Assembly (NCBI GenBank): GCA_014218215.1
Contig: CP043652.1
Coordinates: forward strand, 620,001 to 684,000
Direction of reading: 5' to 3'
Origin: Geodermatophilaceae bacterium NBWT11
GTDB lineage: Bacteria > Actinomycetota > Actinomycetes > Mycobacteriales > Geodermatophilaceae
DNA: 64,000 nucleotides
Part shown: positions 8,222-17,230 of the stretch, piece by piece
Numbering within the stretch: the stretch's first letter is position 1
Layout of the letters: every line of letters starts with the position of its first letter
Program-made: the position numbers and the translations under genes
The notes under the pieces: generated by a model
What the model saw: only the letters and a program-made list of their open reading frames with translations
Told to the model about the DNA's origin: nothing
Databases searched by the model: none

Positions 8222-9454
8222 TCAGACCGGAGGGGCGGCGAGGACCGACGGGGTGGTCATGTCCGCCGGGGTCTTGGGGAGCTCGTGGTCCAGGTAGGAG
8301 CGCAGTGCCGCCGTCGTCCCGACGTCCACGCCGGCCTCCTCGGAGAGGAACCAGCGGTGCTCGAGCACCTCGTGGAAGACCTGGGCCGGGGCGAGCCGGC
8401 CGACCAGGTGCGGCGGGATGGCCTCGACCACGGGCAGGTAGACCTCGGCGATCCACCGGTGCCCGGCCACGGACTCCGGCACTGGTCGTCCCTCCTTCTG
8501 CTCCAGCCACGCCCGGTAGCTGCGCAGGTCGTTGAGCAGCCGGCGGGCCTGGTTCTCCTGCACCTCCAGCCCGGTCAGCCGGAACAGCTCGCGGCGGTTC
8601 TGGCCCGGCTCGGCGACCCGGGTCTGCACCCGGAGCCGGGCGCCCTCGGGGGTGTGCACCAGCTCGACCTCGCCGGCGTCGAAGCCCAGGTCGTTGATCC
8701 ACTGCAGCCGCTCGGCCACCCGGTAGCGCTGCTCGTCGAGCCGGAAGACCTCCTCGCGGGTCACCGCGTCCCACAGCGCGGCGTACCGCTCGGGCAGCGC
8801 GTCGGCCACCTCGAGCGGGTCGATGTCCGGGGCCAGCAGACCGCCGAACTGCAGGTCCATCAGCTCGGCGCCGACCCGCTCGCGGGCCAGCTCCACGTCG
8901 TGCTCGCGCATCCGGGAGGACAGCTCGGGACGGCGCTCGGCGGTCTCGGCGTCGACCAGGTAGGCGGTCAGGCCGTCCCCGTCGGGCCGAAAGAGGGTGT
9001 TCGACAGCGAGCAGTCGCCCCAGAACACCCCCGCCAGGTGCAGCCGCACCAGCAGCACCACCTGGGTGTCCAGCAGCTGGGAGGTCGAGTGCTGGCTGCG
9101 CGGGCTGGAGAACAGGTGCCGGTAGGACATCGAGTACTCCAGGTACCGGGTCACCAGGATCGCCTCCTGCTCCCCCGGCCGGTCCACGCAGATGCCCAGC
9201 ACCGACACCGAGGGCAGCCCCTCGGCCTCGAACTCCCCGAGCAGCGCGTACTCCCGCCGGGCCAGCGGCTCGGCGATCTCCTTCAGCGCGTAGACCCGGC
9301 CCTCGGTGGCCACGAAGCGCACCACGTGCCGCGAGATGCCCCGCTGGGGGACGTCGAGGAGCAGCGCGGGGTCCCACTCGGCCAGCGGTTCCCCCCACGG
9401 GAGGTGCAGCAGGGCCGCGGCCTCCGTGGCCGGCGGCCGGAACAGGTAGCGCAT
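8222..9454 (-). CDS. DUF4032 protein with a kinase-like N-terminal domain
   Basis: Cytoplasmic protein of 410 residues, of the family annotated as DUF4032 or lipopolysaccharide-kinase-like. The first half resembles an atypical small-molecule/sugar kinase. Lys58 lies in VYALKEI (VAIK-like), with a following Glu at 68. The catalytic-loop-like stretch is FWGDCSLSN (144-152), where Asp147 and Asn152 are kept but the usual His is Trp. A VDAE motif near 167-170 replaces DFG. The second half is helical DUF4032. Substrate and role are unknown. ATG 9454 was chosen over an upstream in-frame start because the protein begins there with family-like sequence (MRYLFRPPATE). It lies downstream of the TetR gene on the same strand, 70 bases away. 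Confidence 0.7.
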   Translation of the reverse strand: MRYLFRPPATEAAALLHLPWGEPLAEWDPALLLDVPQRGISRHVVRFVATEGRVYALKEIAEPLARREYALLGEFEAEGLPSVSVLGICVDRPGEQEAILVTRYLEYSMSYRHLFSSPRSQHSTSQLLDTQVVLLVRLHLAGVFWGDCSLSNTLFRPDGDGLTAYLVDAETAERRPELSSRMREHDVELARERVGAELMDLQFGGLLAPDIDPLEVADALPERYAALWDAVTREEVFRLDEQRYRVAERLQWINDLGFDAGEVELVHTPEGARLRVQTRVAEPGQNRRELFRLTGLEVQENQARRLLNDLRSYRAWLEQKEGRPVPESVAGHRWIAEVYLPVVEAIPPHLVGRLAPAQVFHEVLEHRWFLSEEAGVDVGTTAALRSYLDHELPKTPADMTTPSVLAAPPV

Positions 9455-9524
9455 GGGCGGGACTCCGGGGTCGACGGGGCGGGTGCCGACGAATGTCCCA
9501 CGGACCCCGGTCGGGTGGGAGCGG

Positions 9525-10226
9525 TCAGAGGGCGCGGTCCAGGGCGTCGGCCTGCCGGGCCCGGTCCAGGGTCGTCCCGGGGCGGCAGGCCAGGCCGACC
9601 AGCCAGCGCAGGACCAGCCCGGCACCGCCCCGGTCCAGCCGCAACGCCCCGGCCAACCGGTCGGTCAGCGCGTCGTCGTCCACCGCGCAGAGCAGCCGGG
9701 CCAGCAGCTCGGGCTCGGTCTCGGCGAGCCGGCGGAGCACCGCGTGGTCGGCGACCTCCTCGGCCAGCCCCACCAGCGCCCTGCCGCGGGGGCCGGCGGC
9801 GGCCAGCGCGGTGAGCCGGTCCAGCTCGGCCTCCAGCAGGGCGGCGGCGACGTCGTCCTTGGTGCGGAAGTGGTTGTAGAGGGTGGCCTTGGCGACGCCG
9901 GCCGCGGCGGCCACGTGCTGCATGGTCGCCCGGCGCAGGCCGTGCTCGGCGAACGCCACCGCGGCACCGGCGAGCAGGCCGCGCCGGGTGCGGCCCATGG
10001 CGTTGCCCGAGCGCGTGTGCGCACCGGCCTGGTGCTCGGGTCCGGCCGGGCGCAGCGGCGCCACCTCGGGACGGCGCAGCAGCGGCAGGCCCTCCAGCAC
10101 GATGGTGCCGTGCGTCCCGGCGGGGACGTCGTCGACCACCGGCGCCGGGACCGCGCTGAGCGCGGGCGCCTCGGCGGTGGAGCGCGGGCTGTACCGGTCG
10201 GGCAGCGGGAGCGGATGCACACACAC
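9525..10226 (-). CDS. TetR-family transcriptional regulator with long N-terminal extension
   Basis: DNA-binding repressor of 233 residues. The TetR helix-turn-helix sits unusually far in, at about residues 78-125 (RRGLLAGAAVAFAEHGL, then MQHVAAAAGVAKATLYNHFRTK). It is preceded by roughly 75 Pro/Ala-rich residues and followed by the variable ligand-binding domain. The extension could be over-called, but it reads as continuous coding sequence from the GTG at 10226. A Met at AMGRTRRG would give a conventional-length protein. An inverted repeat overlaps the proposed start and is a good candidate autoregulatory operator. Targets may include the adjacent DUF4032 gene or the divergent GH6 gene. Confidence 0.8.
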   Translation of the reverse strand: MCVHPLPLPDRYSPRSTAEAPALSAVPAPVVDDVPAGTHGTIVLEGLPLLRRPEVAPLRPAGPEHQAGAHTRSGNAMGRTRRGLLAGAAVAFAEHGLRRATMQHVAAAAGVAKATLYNHFRTKDDVAAALLEAELDRLTALAAAGPRGRALVGLAEEVADHAVLRRLAETEPELLARLLCAVDDDALTDRLAGALRLDRGGAGLVLRWLVGLACRPGTTLDRARQADALDRAL

Positions 10227-10249
10227 TGTGTCCCATCCCGCTCACACAG
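10226..10249. promoter_or_regulatory. Inverted repeat over the TetR gene start, candidate TetR operator
   Basis: CTGTGT, 12 bases, ACACAG: a perfect 6-bp inverted repeat in the TetR-GH6 divergent region, overlapping the proposed GTG start. On the minus strand a TTGACC (-35-like) sits immediately upstream, so binding would occlude the promoter. Confidence 0.45.
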
Positions 10250-10394
10250 GGTCAAGGACATCCGGCCGTGCCGTGCGTCGTGTCGCGGCCACCCGACCGG
10301 GGTGTGTCACCCGCCGGGGTGGCGACGTCGGGCCGACGGCGACCTAGCGTGAGCGGGCTGGCCGGCACCGTCGCGCCACGGTGAGGAGGACCCC

Positions 10395-11396
10395 ATGGTG
10401 CGCCGCGTGATCGTCGCCGTGCTGTCCCTCGCCCTGCTCGTGACCGGCTGGGTGCTCACCCGGCCCGACACCGCGCCCTTCGAGCTCCGCCAGCTCGCCG
10501 GCGGCGACGCCCCCACGCTGGGCCCCGGCGCGCGGCTGTTCGGCAACCCCGACGCCCAGGCCGTGCAGTGGGTCGCCGAGCACCCCGGGGACGGTCGCAC
10601 GCCGGCGGTCCTCGCCGGGCTGGCCGACCGGCCGGTGGCCCGCTGGTTCACCGAGCCCACCGCCGAGGTCGGCGCCCAGGTGGACGCCTACGTCGACCAG
10701 GCCTCGATCACCGGCGCGACCCCGGTCGTGGTCGCCTACGCGATCCCCGACCGCGACTGCGGGCAGTACTCCTCCGGCGGCGCCGAGGACGCCGCGGCCT
10801 ACCGCTCCTGGATCCGGTCGTTCGCCGAGGGCATCGGCACCCGGCGGGCGGTGGTCGTCCTGGAGCCGGACTCGCTGGTGCACTTCGACTGCCTGGACGA
10901 CGAGCAGGTCGCCGAGCGCGAGGCCCTGCTGGCCGACGCCACCGCGGTGCTCGCCGACTCGGCTCCCCGGTCCGAGGTCTTCCTGGACGGCTCGGCCGCG
11001 AACTGGTCCATCGACGCCCACGAGCTGGCCGACCGGCTGGTGGCCTCCGGCATCGCCGATGCCGACGGCATCGCCCTGGGCGTCTCGGCCTACACCGACA
11101 CCGACACCGCGGTGGCCTTCGGCCGGGAGACCGCCCGCGCGCTGGCCAGGGAGACGGGCCAGCAGCTGGACCTGGTCGTGGACACCAGCCGCAACGGCAC
11201 CGGCACCCGGGACTGGTGCAACCCCGACGGCCAGCGGGTCGGCGCGCCGCCGACCACCGACCCCGGGCTCGGGGACGACGTGCTGGCCCTGCTGTGGATC
11301 AAGCCGCCCGGGGAGTCCGACGGCGACTGCGGGATCGGCGCGGGCACGGTCTCGGGCCAGTTCGATCCGGACCTCGCCGTCCGGCTGGTGGGCTAG
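10395..11396 (+). CDS. Glycoside hydrolase family 6 (secreted/anchored endo- or exoglucanase)
   Basis: Beta-1,4-glucan hydrolase, 333 residues. Residues 1-21 are a signal peptide or signal anchor ([20 protein letters not shown]). GH6 marks are the segment [18 protein letters not shown] (112-129) with the conserved Asp121, VLEPDSL (155-161) with the catalytic acid Asp159, VDTSRNG, CNPDGQ, and [10 protein letters not shown] near the C-terminus. Two disulfide cysteines are expected. No cellulose-binding module is present, so the substrate may be soluble or a cell-associated glucan. The ATG follows GAGGAGG by 5-6 bases, and a TAGCGT -10-like hexamer lies at 10345-10350. It converges on clgR, sharing the palindrome CTAG as stop codons. 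Confidence 0.88.
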   Translation: MVRRVIVAVLSLALLVTGWVLTRPDTAPFELRQLAGGDAPTLGPGARLFGNPDAQAVQWVAEHPGDGRTPAVLAGLADRPVARWFTEPTAEVGAQVDAYVDQASITGATPVVVAYAIPDRDCGQYSSGGAEDAAAYRSWIRSFAEGIGTRRAVVVLEPDSLVHFDCLDDEQVAEREALLADATAVLADSAPRSEVFLDGSAANWSIDAHELADRLVASGIADADGIALGVSAYTDTDTAVAFGRETARALARETGQQLDLVVDTSRNGTGTRDWCNPDGQRVGAPPTTDPGLGDDVLALLWIKPPGESDGDCGIGAGTVSGQFDPDLAVRLVG

Positions 11397-11752
11397 GCAG
11401 CCAGCGCGACGGCGCCGCGACGGCGGGCGGTGCGCGGGGCGTCGGCACCGACGAGCGCCAGGGCCGGCTCTGCCACCGGGGCCTCGGGCGCGGGGGCGAC
11501 CGGGCGCAGCTGGTCGCCGTCGGCGTGCCGCAGCTCCTGGCTCACCTGGGCGAGCAGGTCGGCGAGCCCGACGTCGAGGGCGTCGCAGATCGAGGCCAGC
11601 AGCTCGGAGGAGGCCTCCTTCTGCCCGCGCTCGACCTCCGAGAGGTACCCGAGGCTGACCCGGGCCGCGCCGGAGACGTCGCGCAGGGTGCGGCGCTGGC
11701 TCAGCCGGTGGCCGCGCAGTGTGTCGCCGAGCTGGGTGCGCAGCAGCGTCAT
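11393..11752 (-). CDS. clgR: ClgR-type XRE-family transcriptional activator
   Basis: Helix-turn-helix activator of clp protease and envelope-stress genes, 119 residues. It starts [19 protein letters not shown], as ClgR proteins do, with the HTH at about residues 20-60 ([31 protein letters not shown]). A disordered Ala/Pro tail follows, ending in LAA. In Corynebacteria and mycobacteria a C-terminal Ala-Ala tail makes ClgR a ClpP substrate, so the terminal Ala-Ala here fits. AGGAG lies 6 bases before the ATG. In mycobacteria clgR adjoins pspA; here they are separated by the sugar importer block. A GGCGT-A-ACGCC palindrome at 11875-11885 may be an operator, but that is a guess. Confidence 0.88.
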   Translation of the reverse strand: MTLLRTQLGDTLRGHRLSQRRTLRDVSGAARVSLGYLSEVERGQKEASSELLASICDALDVGLADLLAQVSQELRHADGDQLRPVAPAPEAPVAEPALALVGADAPRTARRRGAVALAA

Positions 11753-11913
11753 GGCCGTCTCCTGTCTGGTCGTGCACGACGGCTCCGCAGGAGGTGGGAC
11801 CCCCTGGTCGCCGTGCACCCACGGTACGCGGATGCACCCCCGCCGACCTGCCGGCCGGGACGTCGTCCGCTCCTGGCGTAACGCCGTGGGCAGGGGGGGA
11901 CGTTCCCTCCCGG

Positions 11914-12378
11914 TCAGCCCAGACGGGTGAGCAGGAGACGCAGGGCAGCCTCGACCGTGCCGGTGCGCACTGCGGCCCGGTCACCGGTGAGCGCGAGCCG
12001 CTCGACCGTCGTCCCGTCGGGCCCGGCCAGGCCCACGAACACCGTGCCGGGCGGATGCTCGTCGACCGGGTCGGGGCCGGCAGCCCCGGTGAGGCCCACG
12101 CCCCACGTCGCGCCGCACCGGTCGGCGATGCCCTCGGCCAGGGCGGCCGCGGTCTCCGGGGCCACCGGGCCGACCCGGGCGAGCAGGTCGGGGTCCACCC
12201 CGGCGAGGGTGGCCTTCAGGTCGGTCGCGTAGACCACCGCTCCCCCGCGCAGCACCGCGCTGGCACCGGGCACCCCGGCCAGGGTGGCGCAGAACAGGCC
12301 GGCGGTCAGCGACTCGGCGGCAGCGACGCTCTCCCCGCGCCGGGCCAGGGCGGCCAGGACGTCCTCGGCTGCGCTCAC
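11914..12378 (-). CDS. CinA C-terminal domain protein (nicotinamide-nucleotide amidohydrolase)
   Basis: Single-domain CinA C-type protein of 154 residues. It likely deamidates nicotinamide mononucleotide to nicotinate mononucleotide in pyridine-nucleotide salvage. Conserved stretches are [21 protein letters not shown] near the N-terminus, [17 protein letters not shown], and [10 protein letters not shown]. There is no N-terminal MoeA-like domain, which is usual for the stand-alone form. The GTG start overlaps the pgsA stop by 4 bases (GTGA), so it is translationally coupled to pgsA. Confidence 0.87.
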   Translation of the reverse strand: MSAAEDVLAALARRGESVAAAESLTAGLFCATLAGVPGASAVLRGGAVVYATDLKATLAGVDPDLLARVGPVAPETAAALAEGIADRCGATWGVGLTGAAGPDPVDEHPPGTVFVGLAGPDGTTVERLALTGDRAAVRTGTVEAALRLLLTRLG

Positions 12379-13046
12379 GCGGCCCGGTCGGTACGGCGTT
12401 CGCCGGGCGGACCGCCCGCGGCGGCCCGGCGCGCGGCGGCGGCCTTCATCGCCCGGGCACTCGTGCGGCGCAGCCGCAGCGCCCGCACCACGTAGTCGAA
12501 CCCGGTGACCAGGGTGAGCACCAGCGCGACGCCCATGAACCACCAGCGCACCGAGGCGAGCACCCCGGTCAGCGGCATGAGGTAGAGCCCGATGGCCAGC
12601 GCCTGGACGACGGTCTTGGCCTTGCCGCCCCGACTGGAGGCGATGACGCCGTGCCGGATCACCCAGAACCGCAGCAGGGTGACCCCCAGCTCGCGGACGA
12701 GGATCGCCAGGGTCACCCACCAGGGCAGCAGCCCCAGCGCCGAGAGCCCGATGAGCGCGGTGCCGGTCAGCGCCTTGTCCGCGATCGGGTCGGCGAGCTT
12801 GCCGAACTCGGTGACCTGGTTGCGCTTGCGGGCGATCATCCCGTCGTACCGGTCGGTGATGATCGCGACGGCGAAGAACAGCGTCGCCCACCAGCGCTGC
12901 CCGTCGTCCATGCCGCTGTTGGCCAGCAGCAGCCAGGCGAAGAGCGGGACGACGGCCAGCCGCAGCACGGTGAGCGCGTTGGGCAGGTTCACCAGCTGCG
13001 CCGAGGACGACGGCGTCGCAGCGGGGTCGGGGACCACGCTGCTCAT
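12375..13046 (-). CDS. pgsA: PgsA, CDP-diacylglycerol-glycerol-3-phosphate 3-phosphatidyltransferase
   Basis: Membrane enzyme making phosphatidylglycerophosphate, the precursor of phosphatidylglycerol and cardiolipin. The 223-residue protein carries the complete CDP-alcohol phosphotransferase motif: D65, D68-G69, A72-R73, G82, D86, D90. Several hydrophobic segments flank it (from LTVLRLAVVPLFAWLLL to WWFMGVALVLTLVTG), followed by a basic C-terminal tail. It lies between rimO and the CinA gene on the same strand, as in the mycobacterial pgsA3 region. Confidence 0.92.
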   Translation of the reverse strand: MSSVVPDPAATPSSSAQLVNLPNALTVLRLAVVPLFAWLLLANSGMDDGQRWWATLFFAVAIITDRYDGMIARKRNQVTEFGKLADPIADKALTGTALIGLSALGLLPWWVTLAILVRELGVTLLRFWVIRHGVIASSRGGKAKTVVQALAIGLYLMPLTGVLASVRWWFMGVALVLTLVTGFDYVVRALRLRRTSARAMKAAAARRAAAGGPPGERRTDRAA

Positions 13047-13082
13047 CGTGGCCCCTGGTGGGTGCGGCCGCTGGTCATCGGA

Positions 13083-14540
13083 TCAGCGACCGGCGACCAC
13101 GGGCACGAGGCAGGCGGCGACCAGGTCGACGCCCTCGGTGTCGGTGACCCGGGCGGTGACGACCTGGCCGGCGACCGCGTCGACGGGCACCCCGGTGACG
13201 GTGGTGGTGCCGTCGGCGTCGGGGTCCTGGTGGGCGGCGTGCCCGGTCCAGGTGCGTGGGTCGCCCACGGTGGTCAGCGCCTCGGTGAGCAGCACCTCGA
13301 CGGTCTCGCCGATCCGCTCCTCGGCCCGCTGGCTGGTGAGCTCCTCGACCAGGTCGGTGATGCGGCGGACCCGGGCGTCGACCTCGTGCTGGGGCAGGTG
13401 GCCGTCCAGCCGGGCGCCCTCGGTGCCGTCCTCGTCGGAGTAGCCGAACACCCCGACGGCGTCCAGCCGCGCGGCGGTGAGGAAGCGCTCGAGCTCGGCG
13501 ACGTCGTCCTCGGTCTCGCCGGGGAACCCGAGGATGACGTTGGTGCGGAACCCGGCGGTCGGGGCGATGGCCCGGGCCCGGTCGACCAGGGCGAGGAAGT
13601 CCTCGGTGCCGCCGAAGCGACGCATCCGGCGCAGCAGGGTCGGCGAGCTGTGCTGGAAGGACAGGTCGAAGTAGGGCGCGATGCCCGGGGTGCCGGCGAT
13701 GACCTCGAGCAGGCCGGGGCGGAGCTCGGCGGGCTGCAGGTAGGCCACCCGCACGCGCACCAGGCCCTCGATGGCAGCCAGCTCGGGGAGCAGCTTCTCC
13801 AGCGTGCGCAGGTCGCCGAGGTCCTTGCCGTAGGAGGTCGAGTTCTCGCTGACCAGCACCAGCTCGGTGACGCCCTGTCCGGCCAGCCAGTGCGCCTCGC
13901 CGAGCACCTCGGCCACCGGACGGGAGACGAAGGCCCCGCGGAAGGTGGGGATGGCGCAGAAGGCGCAGCGCCGGTCGCAGCCGCTGGCCAGCTTCAGCGC
14001 CGCCGACGGGCCGCTGGTCAGCCGGGTGCGCTTGAGCCAGTCGTGGCCGGGGATGGCCGGGGAGGTCGGCGCGACCGCGGCGCGGGTGCGGTCGGCGGGG
14101 CTGATCGGCAGCAGGGTGCGCCGGTCGCGCGGGGTGTGCGGGACCAGCGGGCGGCCGGCGAGGACGTCGTCGAGCCGGTCGCCGATGGCGGTGTAGTCGT
14201 CGAAGCCCAGCACCGTGGCCTCGGGCAGCGCCCCGGCCAGCTCGCTGCCGTAGCGCTCGGCCATGCAGCCGACCGCCACGACCTGCGCACCGTGCCCGCC
14301 GGCCTCGAGGATCGCGTCGACGGAGTCCTTCTTGGCGGTCTCGATGAACCCGCAGGTGTTGACCAGGACGGCGTCGGCGTCCTGCGCGTCGGCGACCAGT
14401 TCGTAGCCGTCGGCGGCCAGCCGGCCGGCCAGCTCCTCCGAGTCGACCTCGTTGCGGGCGCAGCCGAGGGTCACCATGGCGACCCGGCGCGCACCGGTCG
14501 GGAGGTCGGACAGGGGGAGAGCAGGCGGAGCAGTCACCAC
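13083..14540 (-). CDS. rimO: RimO, ribosomal protein S12 methylthiotransferase
   Basis: Radical SAM methylthiotransferase that modifies Asp of ribosomal protein S12, about 485 residues. The N-terminal UPF0004 domain supplies three cluster cysteines: C27 (LGCARN), C63 (NTCGF) and C92 (GCM). The radical-SAM motif CxxxCxxC is near 186-194 (GCDRRCAFC), and a TRAM domain closes the protein. The N-terminus [13 protein letters not shown] is RimO-like rather than MiaB-like. Two adjacent GTG codons can start it. A TACGCT -10 hexamer lies 6 bases before the second one, so 14537 is the likelier leaderless start. Confidence 0.9.
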   Translation of the reverse strand: MVTAPPALPLSDLPTGARRVAMVTLGCARNEVDSEELAGRLAADGYELVADAQDADAVLVNTCGFIETAKKDSVDAILEAGGHGAQVVAVGCMAERYGSELAGALPEATVLGFDDYTAIGDRLDDVLAGRPLVPHTPRDRRTLLPISPADRTRAAVAPTSPAIPGHDWLKRTRLTSGPSAALKLASGCDRRCAFCAIPTFRGAFVSRPVAEVLGEAHWLAGQGVTELVLVSENSTSYGKDLGDLRTLEKLLPELAAIEGLVRVRVAYLQPAELRPGLLEVIAGTPGIAPYFDLSFQHSSPTLLRRMRRFGGTEDFLALVDRARAIAPTAGFRTNVILGFPGETEDDVAELERFLTAARLDAVGVFGYSDEDGTEGARLDGHLPQHEVDARVRRITDLVEELTSQRAEERIGETVEVLLTEALTTVGDPRTWTGHAAHQDPDADGTTTVTGVPVDAVAGQVVTARVTDTEGVDLVAACLVPVVAGR

Positions 14541-14559
14541 GACAGCGTATGCGCCCCTG

Positions 14560-17148
14560 TCATCCCTCTCCCCCGCCGCCGCGGAGCAGGAACAACGTGC
14601 CGTCGAGCTCGTCGGGCTTGAGCAGCACGTCCCGGGCCTTGGAGCCCTCCGACGGACCGACGATCCCGCGGCTCTCCATGAGGTCCATCAGGCGTCCGGC
14701 CTTGGCGAACCCGACCCGCAGCTTGCGCTGCAGCATGGACGTGGAGCCGAATTGGCTGGTGACCACGAGCTCGACGGCCTGGACCAGCAGCTCGAGGTCA
14801 CCCCCGATGTCCTCGTCGATCTCCTTCTGCTCGCCGCCGGCCTTCTCGACGACCTCCTGGCGGTAGTCGGGCTCGGCCTGCCGCTTGGTGAACTCGACGA
14901 CCGCCTCGATCTCGGAGTCCGAGACGTAGGCGCCCTGCACGCGGATCGGCTTGCCGGCCCCGATCGGCAGGAACAGGGCGTCGCCCATGCCGATCAGCTT
15001 CTCCGCGCCGGGCTGGTCGAGGATGACCCGGCTGTCGGTGAGGCTGGAGGTGGAGAAGGCCAGCCGGGAGGGCACGTTGGCCTTGATCAGCCCGGTGACG
15101 ACGTCGACCGAGGGCCGCTGGGTGGCGAGCACCAGGTGGATGCCGGCCGCACGGGCCTTCTGGGTGATCCGGACGATCGACTCCTCGACGTCGCGGGGGG
15201 CGACCATCATCAGGTCGGCGAGCTCGTCGACGATCGCCAGGATGTAGGGGTAGGGCCGGTAGACCCGCTCGGACCCGGGCGGGGCGGCGATCTCCCCTCG
15301 CTCGACCTTCTTGTTGAAGTCGTCGATGTGCCGCACCCCGGTGGCCCGCATGTCCTGGTACCGCTGCTCCATCTCCTCGACCAGCCAGGCCAGCGCGGTG
15401 GCGGCCTTCTTCGGGTCGGTGATGATCGGCGTGATCAGGTGCGGGATGCCGTCGTAGGGCGTGAGCTCGACCATCTTGGGGTCGATCAGGATCATCCGCA
15501 GCTGGTCGGGCGTGGCCCGCAGCAGCAGCGAGGTCAGCAGCGAGTTGATGCAGGAGGACTTGCCGGCACCGGTCGCACCGGCGACCAGCAGGTGCGGCAT
15601 CTTCGCAAGGTTCGCGCAGACGAACCCGCCCTCGATGTCCTTGCCCAGGCCGACCAGCATCGGGTGCGGGTCCTGCTTGGCGGCGCCCGAGCGCATGACG
15701 TCGCCGAGGCTGACGGTCTCCCGGTCGGTGTTGGGCACCTCGATGCCCACGGCGGACTTGCCGGGGATCGGGGCCAGGATGCGGATGTTGTCGTTGGCGA
15801 CGGCGTAGGCCAGGTTGCGGGTCAGCGCGGTGATCTTCTCGACCTTGACCGCCGGGCCCAGCTCCACCTCGTAGCGGGTGACGGTCGGGCCGCGGGTGAA
15901 CCCGGTGACGGCGGCGTCGACGTTGAACTGCTCGAGGACGCCGGTGATCGCCTCGATGGCGACGTCGTTGGACTTCGACCGCGCCCGCGGCGGGGTGCCC
16001 GCGCGCAGGGTGTTCAGCGAGGGCAGCACGTAGTCGCCCTCGACCGGCTCGATGGCCAGCTGCTCGGTCTCACCGGCGGGCACCGGCTCGAGCTCGACGG
16101 GCTTGAGCGTGCGGTCCACGACGGGGGGACGACGCAGCGCGGTGGTGGCCGCGGGGGCCACGGCGACCGCGTCGGCGGCGTCGTCCAGCGCCCCGGTGTC
16201 GATGACGCCGGTGTCCTGGGTGCCGTCGTCGCGCAGCGCGTCGAGCGCGGCCTTGGCGCGGCTGCGCCGGGTGCGGGGGGTGGGCTCGGGGGCGAAGGCG
16301 TCCAGGACGTCGTCGTCCTCGTACTCCTCGTCGTCGTACTCCTCGTCCTCGTCCTCGTCGTCCGCACGGCCGGTGACCCGGTCGAGGAACCCGCGCAGCC
16401 GCTCGGGCACCTGGTGCACCGGGGTGGCGGTGACCACGAGCAGGCCGAAGAAGGCGGCGAGGACGAAGAGCGCGATGCCCACGATGCTGCCCACGCCGGC
16501 GCCCACCGGCTGGCCGACCAGCCACCCGAGCATGCCACCGCCGGCCGCGCGGCCGGCCTCGTCGGTGGGCGAGCCGGTGGCCAGGTGGGTGATGCCGAGG
16601 ACGGCGACGACGATGCACGCCCAGCCGATGACCAGCCGGCCGCGGGCCTCGGGGCGCGGGCCGTGGCGCAGCAGCCGGACCGCGGTGAGCAGCAGGACGA
16701 CGGGCAGCAGCAGGGTGAGCACGCCGAAGGCCCAGCGGAAGGCCCCGGCGATGGTGGAGCCGACGGGGCCGACGTCGCCGATCCAGGCGGTGACGCCCAG
16801 CACGATGGCCAGGCCGAGCACGGCCAGGCCGATCCCGTCGCGGCGGTGCTCGGGGGCCAGCGGCTCGGCCTCCTCCGGGCGGGCGACCGAGCGGGCCAGG
16901 CCGCCGGCGCCGCGGGCCAGCAACGACCAGGTGCCGCTGGCGGCCGACCAGATGCCGGCACCGACCGACCGGCGCTGCTTGGCGGCCGGACGCCGGGCGG
17001 CGGTGGTCGAGCCACCGCGCTTGGCGGGGGCCCGCTTGGCCGCTGTCTTCGCCGGCGCCTTCTTCTTGGCCGCCGTGGTGGCCGGCCGGCTGCGCGAGGA
17101 ACCGCCGGCCGCCGGCCGTCGGCTCGGTGTCGTCGCGCGCGCAGGCAT
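14560..17148 (-). CDS. ftsK: FtsK/SpoIIIE DNA translocase
   Basis: Septal DNA pump that clears chromosomes during division, 862 residues. A basic Ala/Lys/Arg-rich leader of about 70 residues precedes hydrophobic segments down to roughly residue 245. An acidic linker (Asp/Glu codon repeats at about 16316-16370) leads into the motor. Walker A (GATGAGKSS) is near 519-527, and the Walker B-like [11 protein letters not shown] follows. A C-terminal gamma winged-helix domain ([19 protein letters not shown]) would read KOPS-like DNA. The ATG is 6 bases from a TACCGT -10 hexamer (17160-17155), which indicates a leaderless mRNA. Confidence 0.94.
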   Translation of the reverse strand: MPARATTPSRRPAAGGSSRSRPATTAAKKKAPAKTAAKRAPAKRGGSTTAARRPAAKQRRSVGAGIWSAASGTWSLLARGAGGLARSVARPEEAEPLAPEHRRDGIGLAVLGLAIVLGVTAWIGDVGPVGSTIAGAFRWAFGVLTLLLPVVLLLTAVRLLRHGPRPEARGRLVIGWACIVVAVLGITHLATGSPTDEAGRAAGGGMLGWLVGQPVGAGVGSIVGIALFVLAAFFGLLVVTATPVHQVPERLRGFLDRVTGRADDEDEDEEYDDEEYEDDDVLDAFAPEPTPRTRRSRAKAALDALRDDGTQDTGVIDTGALDDAADAVAVAPAATTALRRPPVVDRTLKPVELEPVPAGETEQLAIEPVEGDYVLPSLNTLRAGTPPRARSKSNDVAIEAITGVLEQFNVDAAVTGFTRGPTVTRYEVELGPAVKVEKITALTRNLAYAVANDNIRILAPIPGKSAVGIEVPNTDRETVSLGDVMRSGAAKQDPHPMLVGLGKDIEGGFVCANLAKMPHLLVAGATGAGKSSCINSLLTSLLLRATPDQLRMILIDPKMVELTPYDGIPHLITPIITDPKKAATALAWLVEEMEQRYQDMRATGVRHIDDFNKKVERGEIAAPPGSERVYRPYPYILAIVDELADLMMVAPRDVEESIVRITQKARAAGIHLVLATQRPSVDVVTGLIKANVPSRLAFSTSSLTDSRVILDQPGAEKLIGMGDALFLPIGAGKPIRVQGAYVSDSEIEAVVEFTKRQAEPDYRQEVVEKAGGEQKEIDEDIGGDLELLVQAVELVVTSQFGSTSMLQRKLRVGFAKAGRLMDLMESRGIVGPSEGSKARDVLLKPDELDGTLFLLRGGGGEG

Positions 17149-17154
17149 GTGCCG

Positions 17155-17160
17155 ACGGTA
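17155..17160 (-). promoter_or_regulatory. Leaderless -10 element (TACCGT) of ftsK
   Basis: TACCGT on the minus strand ends 6 bases before the ftsK ATG. Together with the TACGGT at 17219-17224 for the divergent peptidase, it makes a compact back-to-back promoter region. Confidence 0.55.
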
Positions 17161-17218
17161 AGCGCCGGACTGGTGCTCGTGGGGCAGGCGGGACAGCGTG
17201 TCTGTCGGTGCCGGTGGC

Positions 17219-17224
17219 TACGGT
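17219..17224 (+). promoter_or_regulatory. Leaderless -10 element (TACGGT) of the S9 peptidase gene
   Basis: TACGGT ends exactly 6 bases before the ATG at 17231, and no ribosome-binding site is present. Confidence 0.6.
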
Positions 17225-17230
17225 CGCTGC

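Noticed and set aside
16316-16370. Short tandem repeat resembling a repeat array
   Set aside because: It is a run of Asp/Glu codons in the acidic linker of FtsK, not a CRISPR or regulatory repeat.
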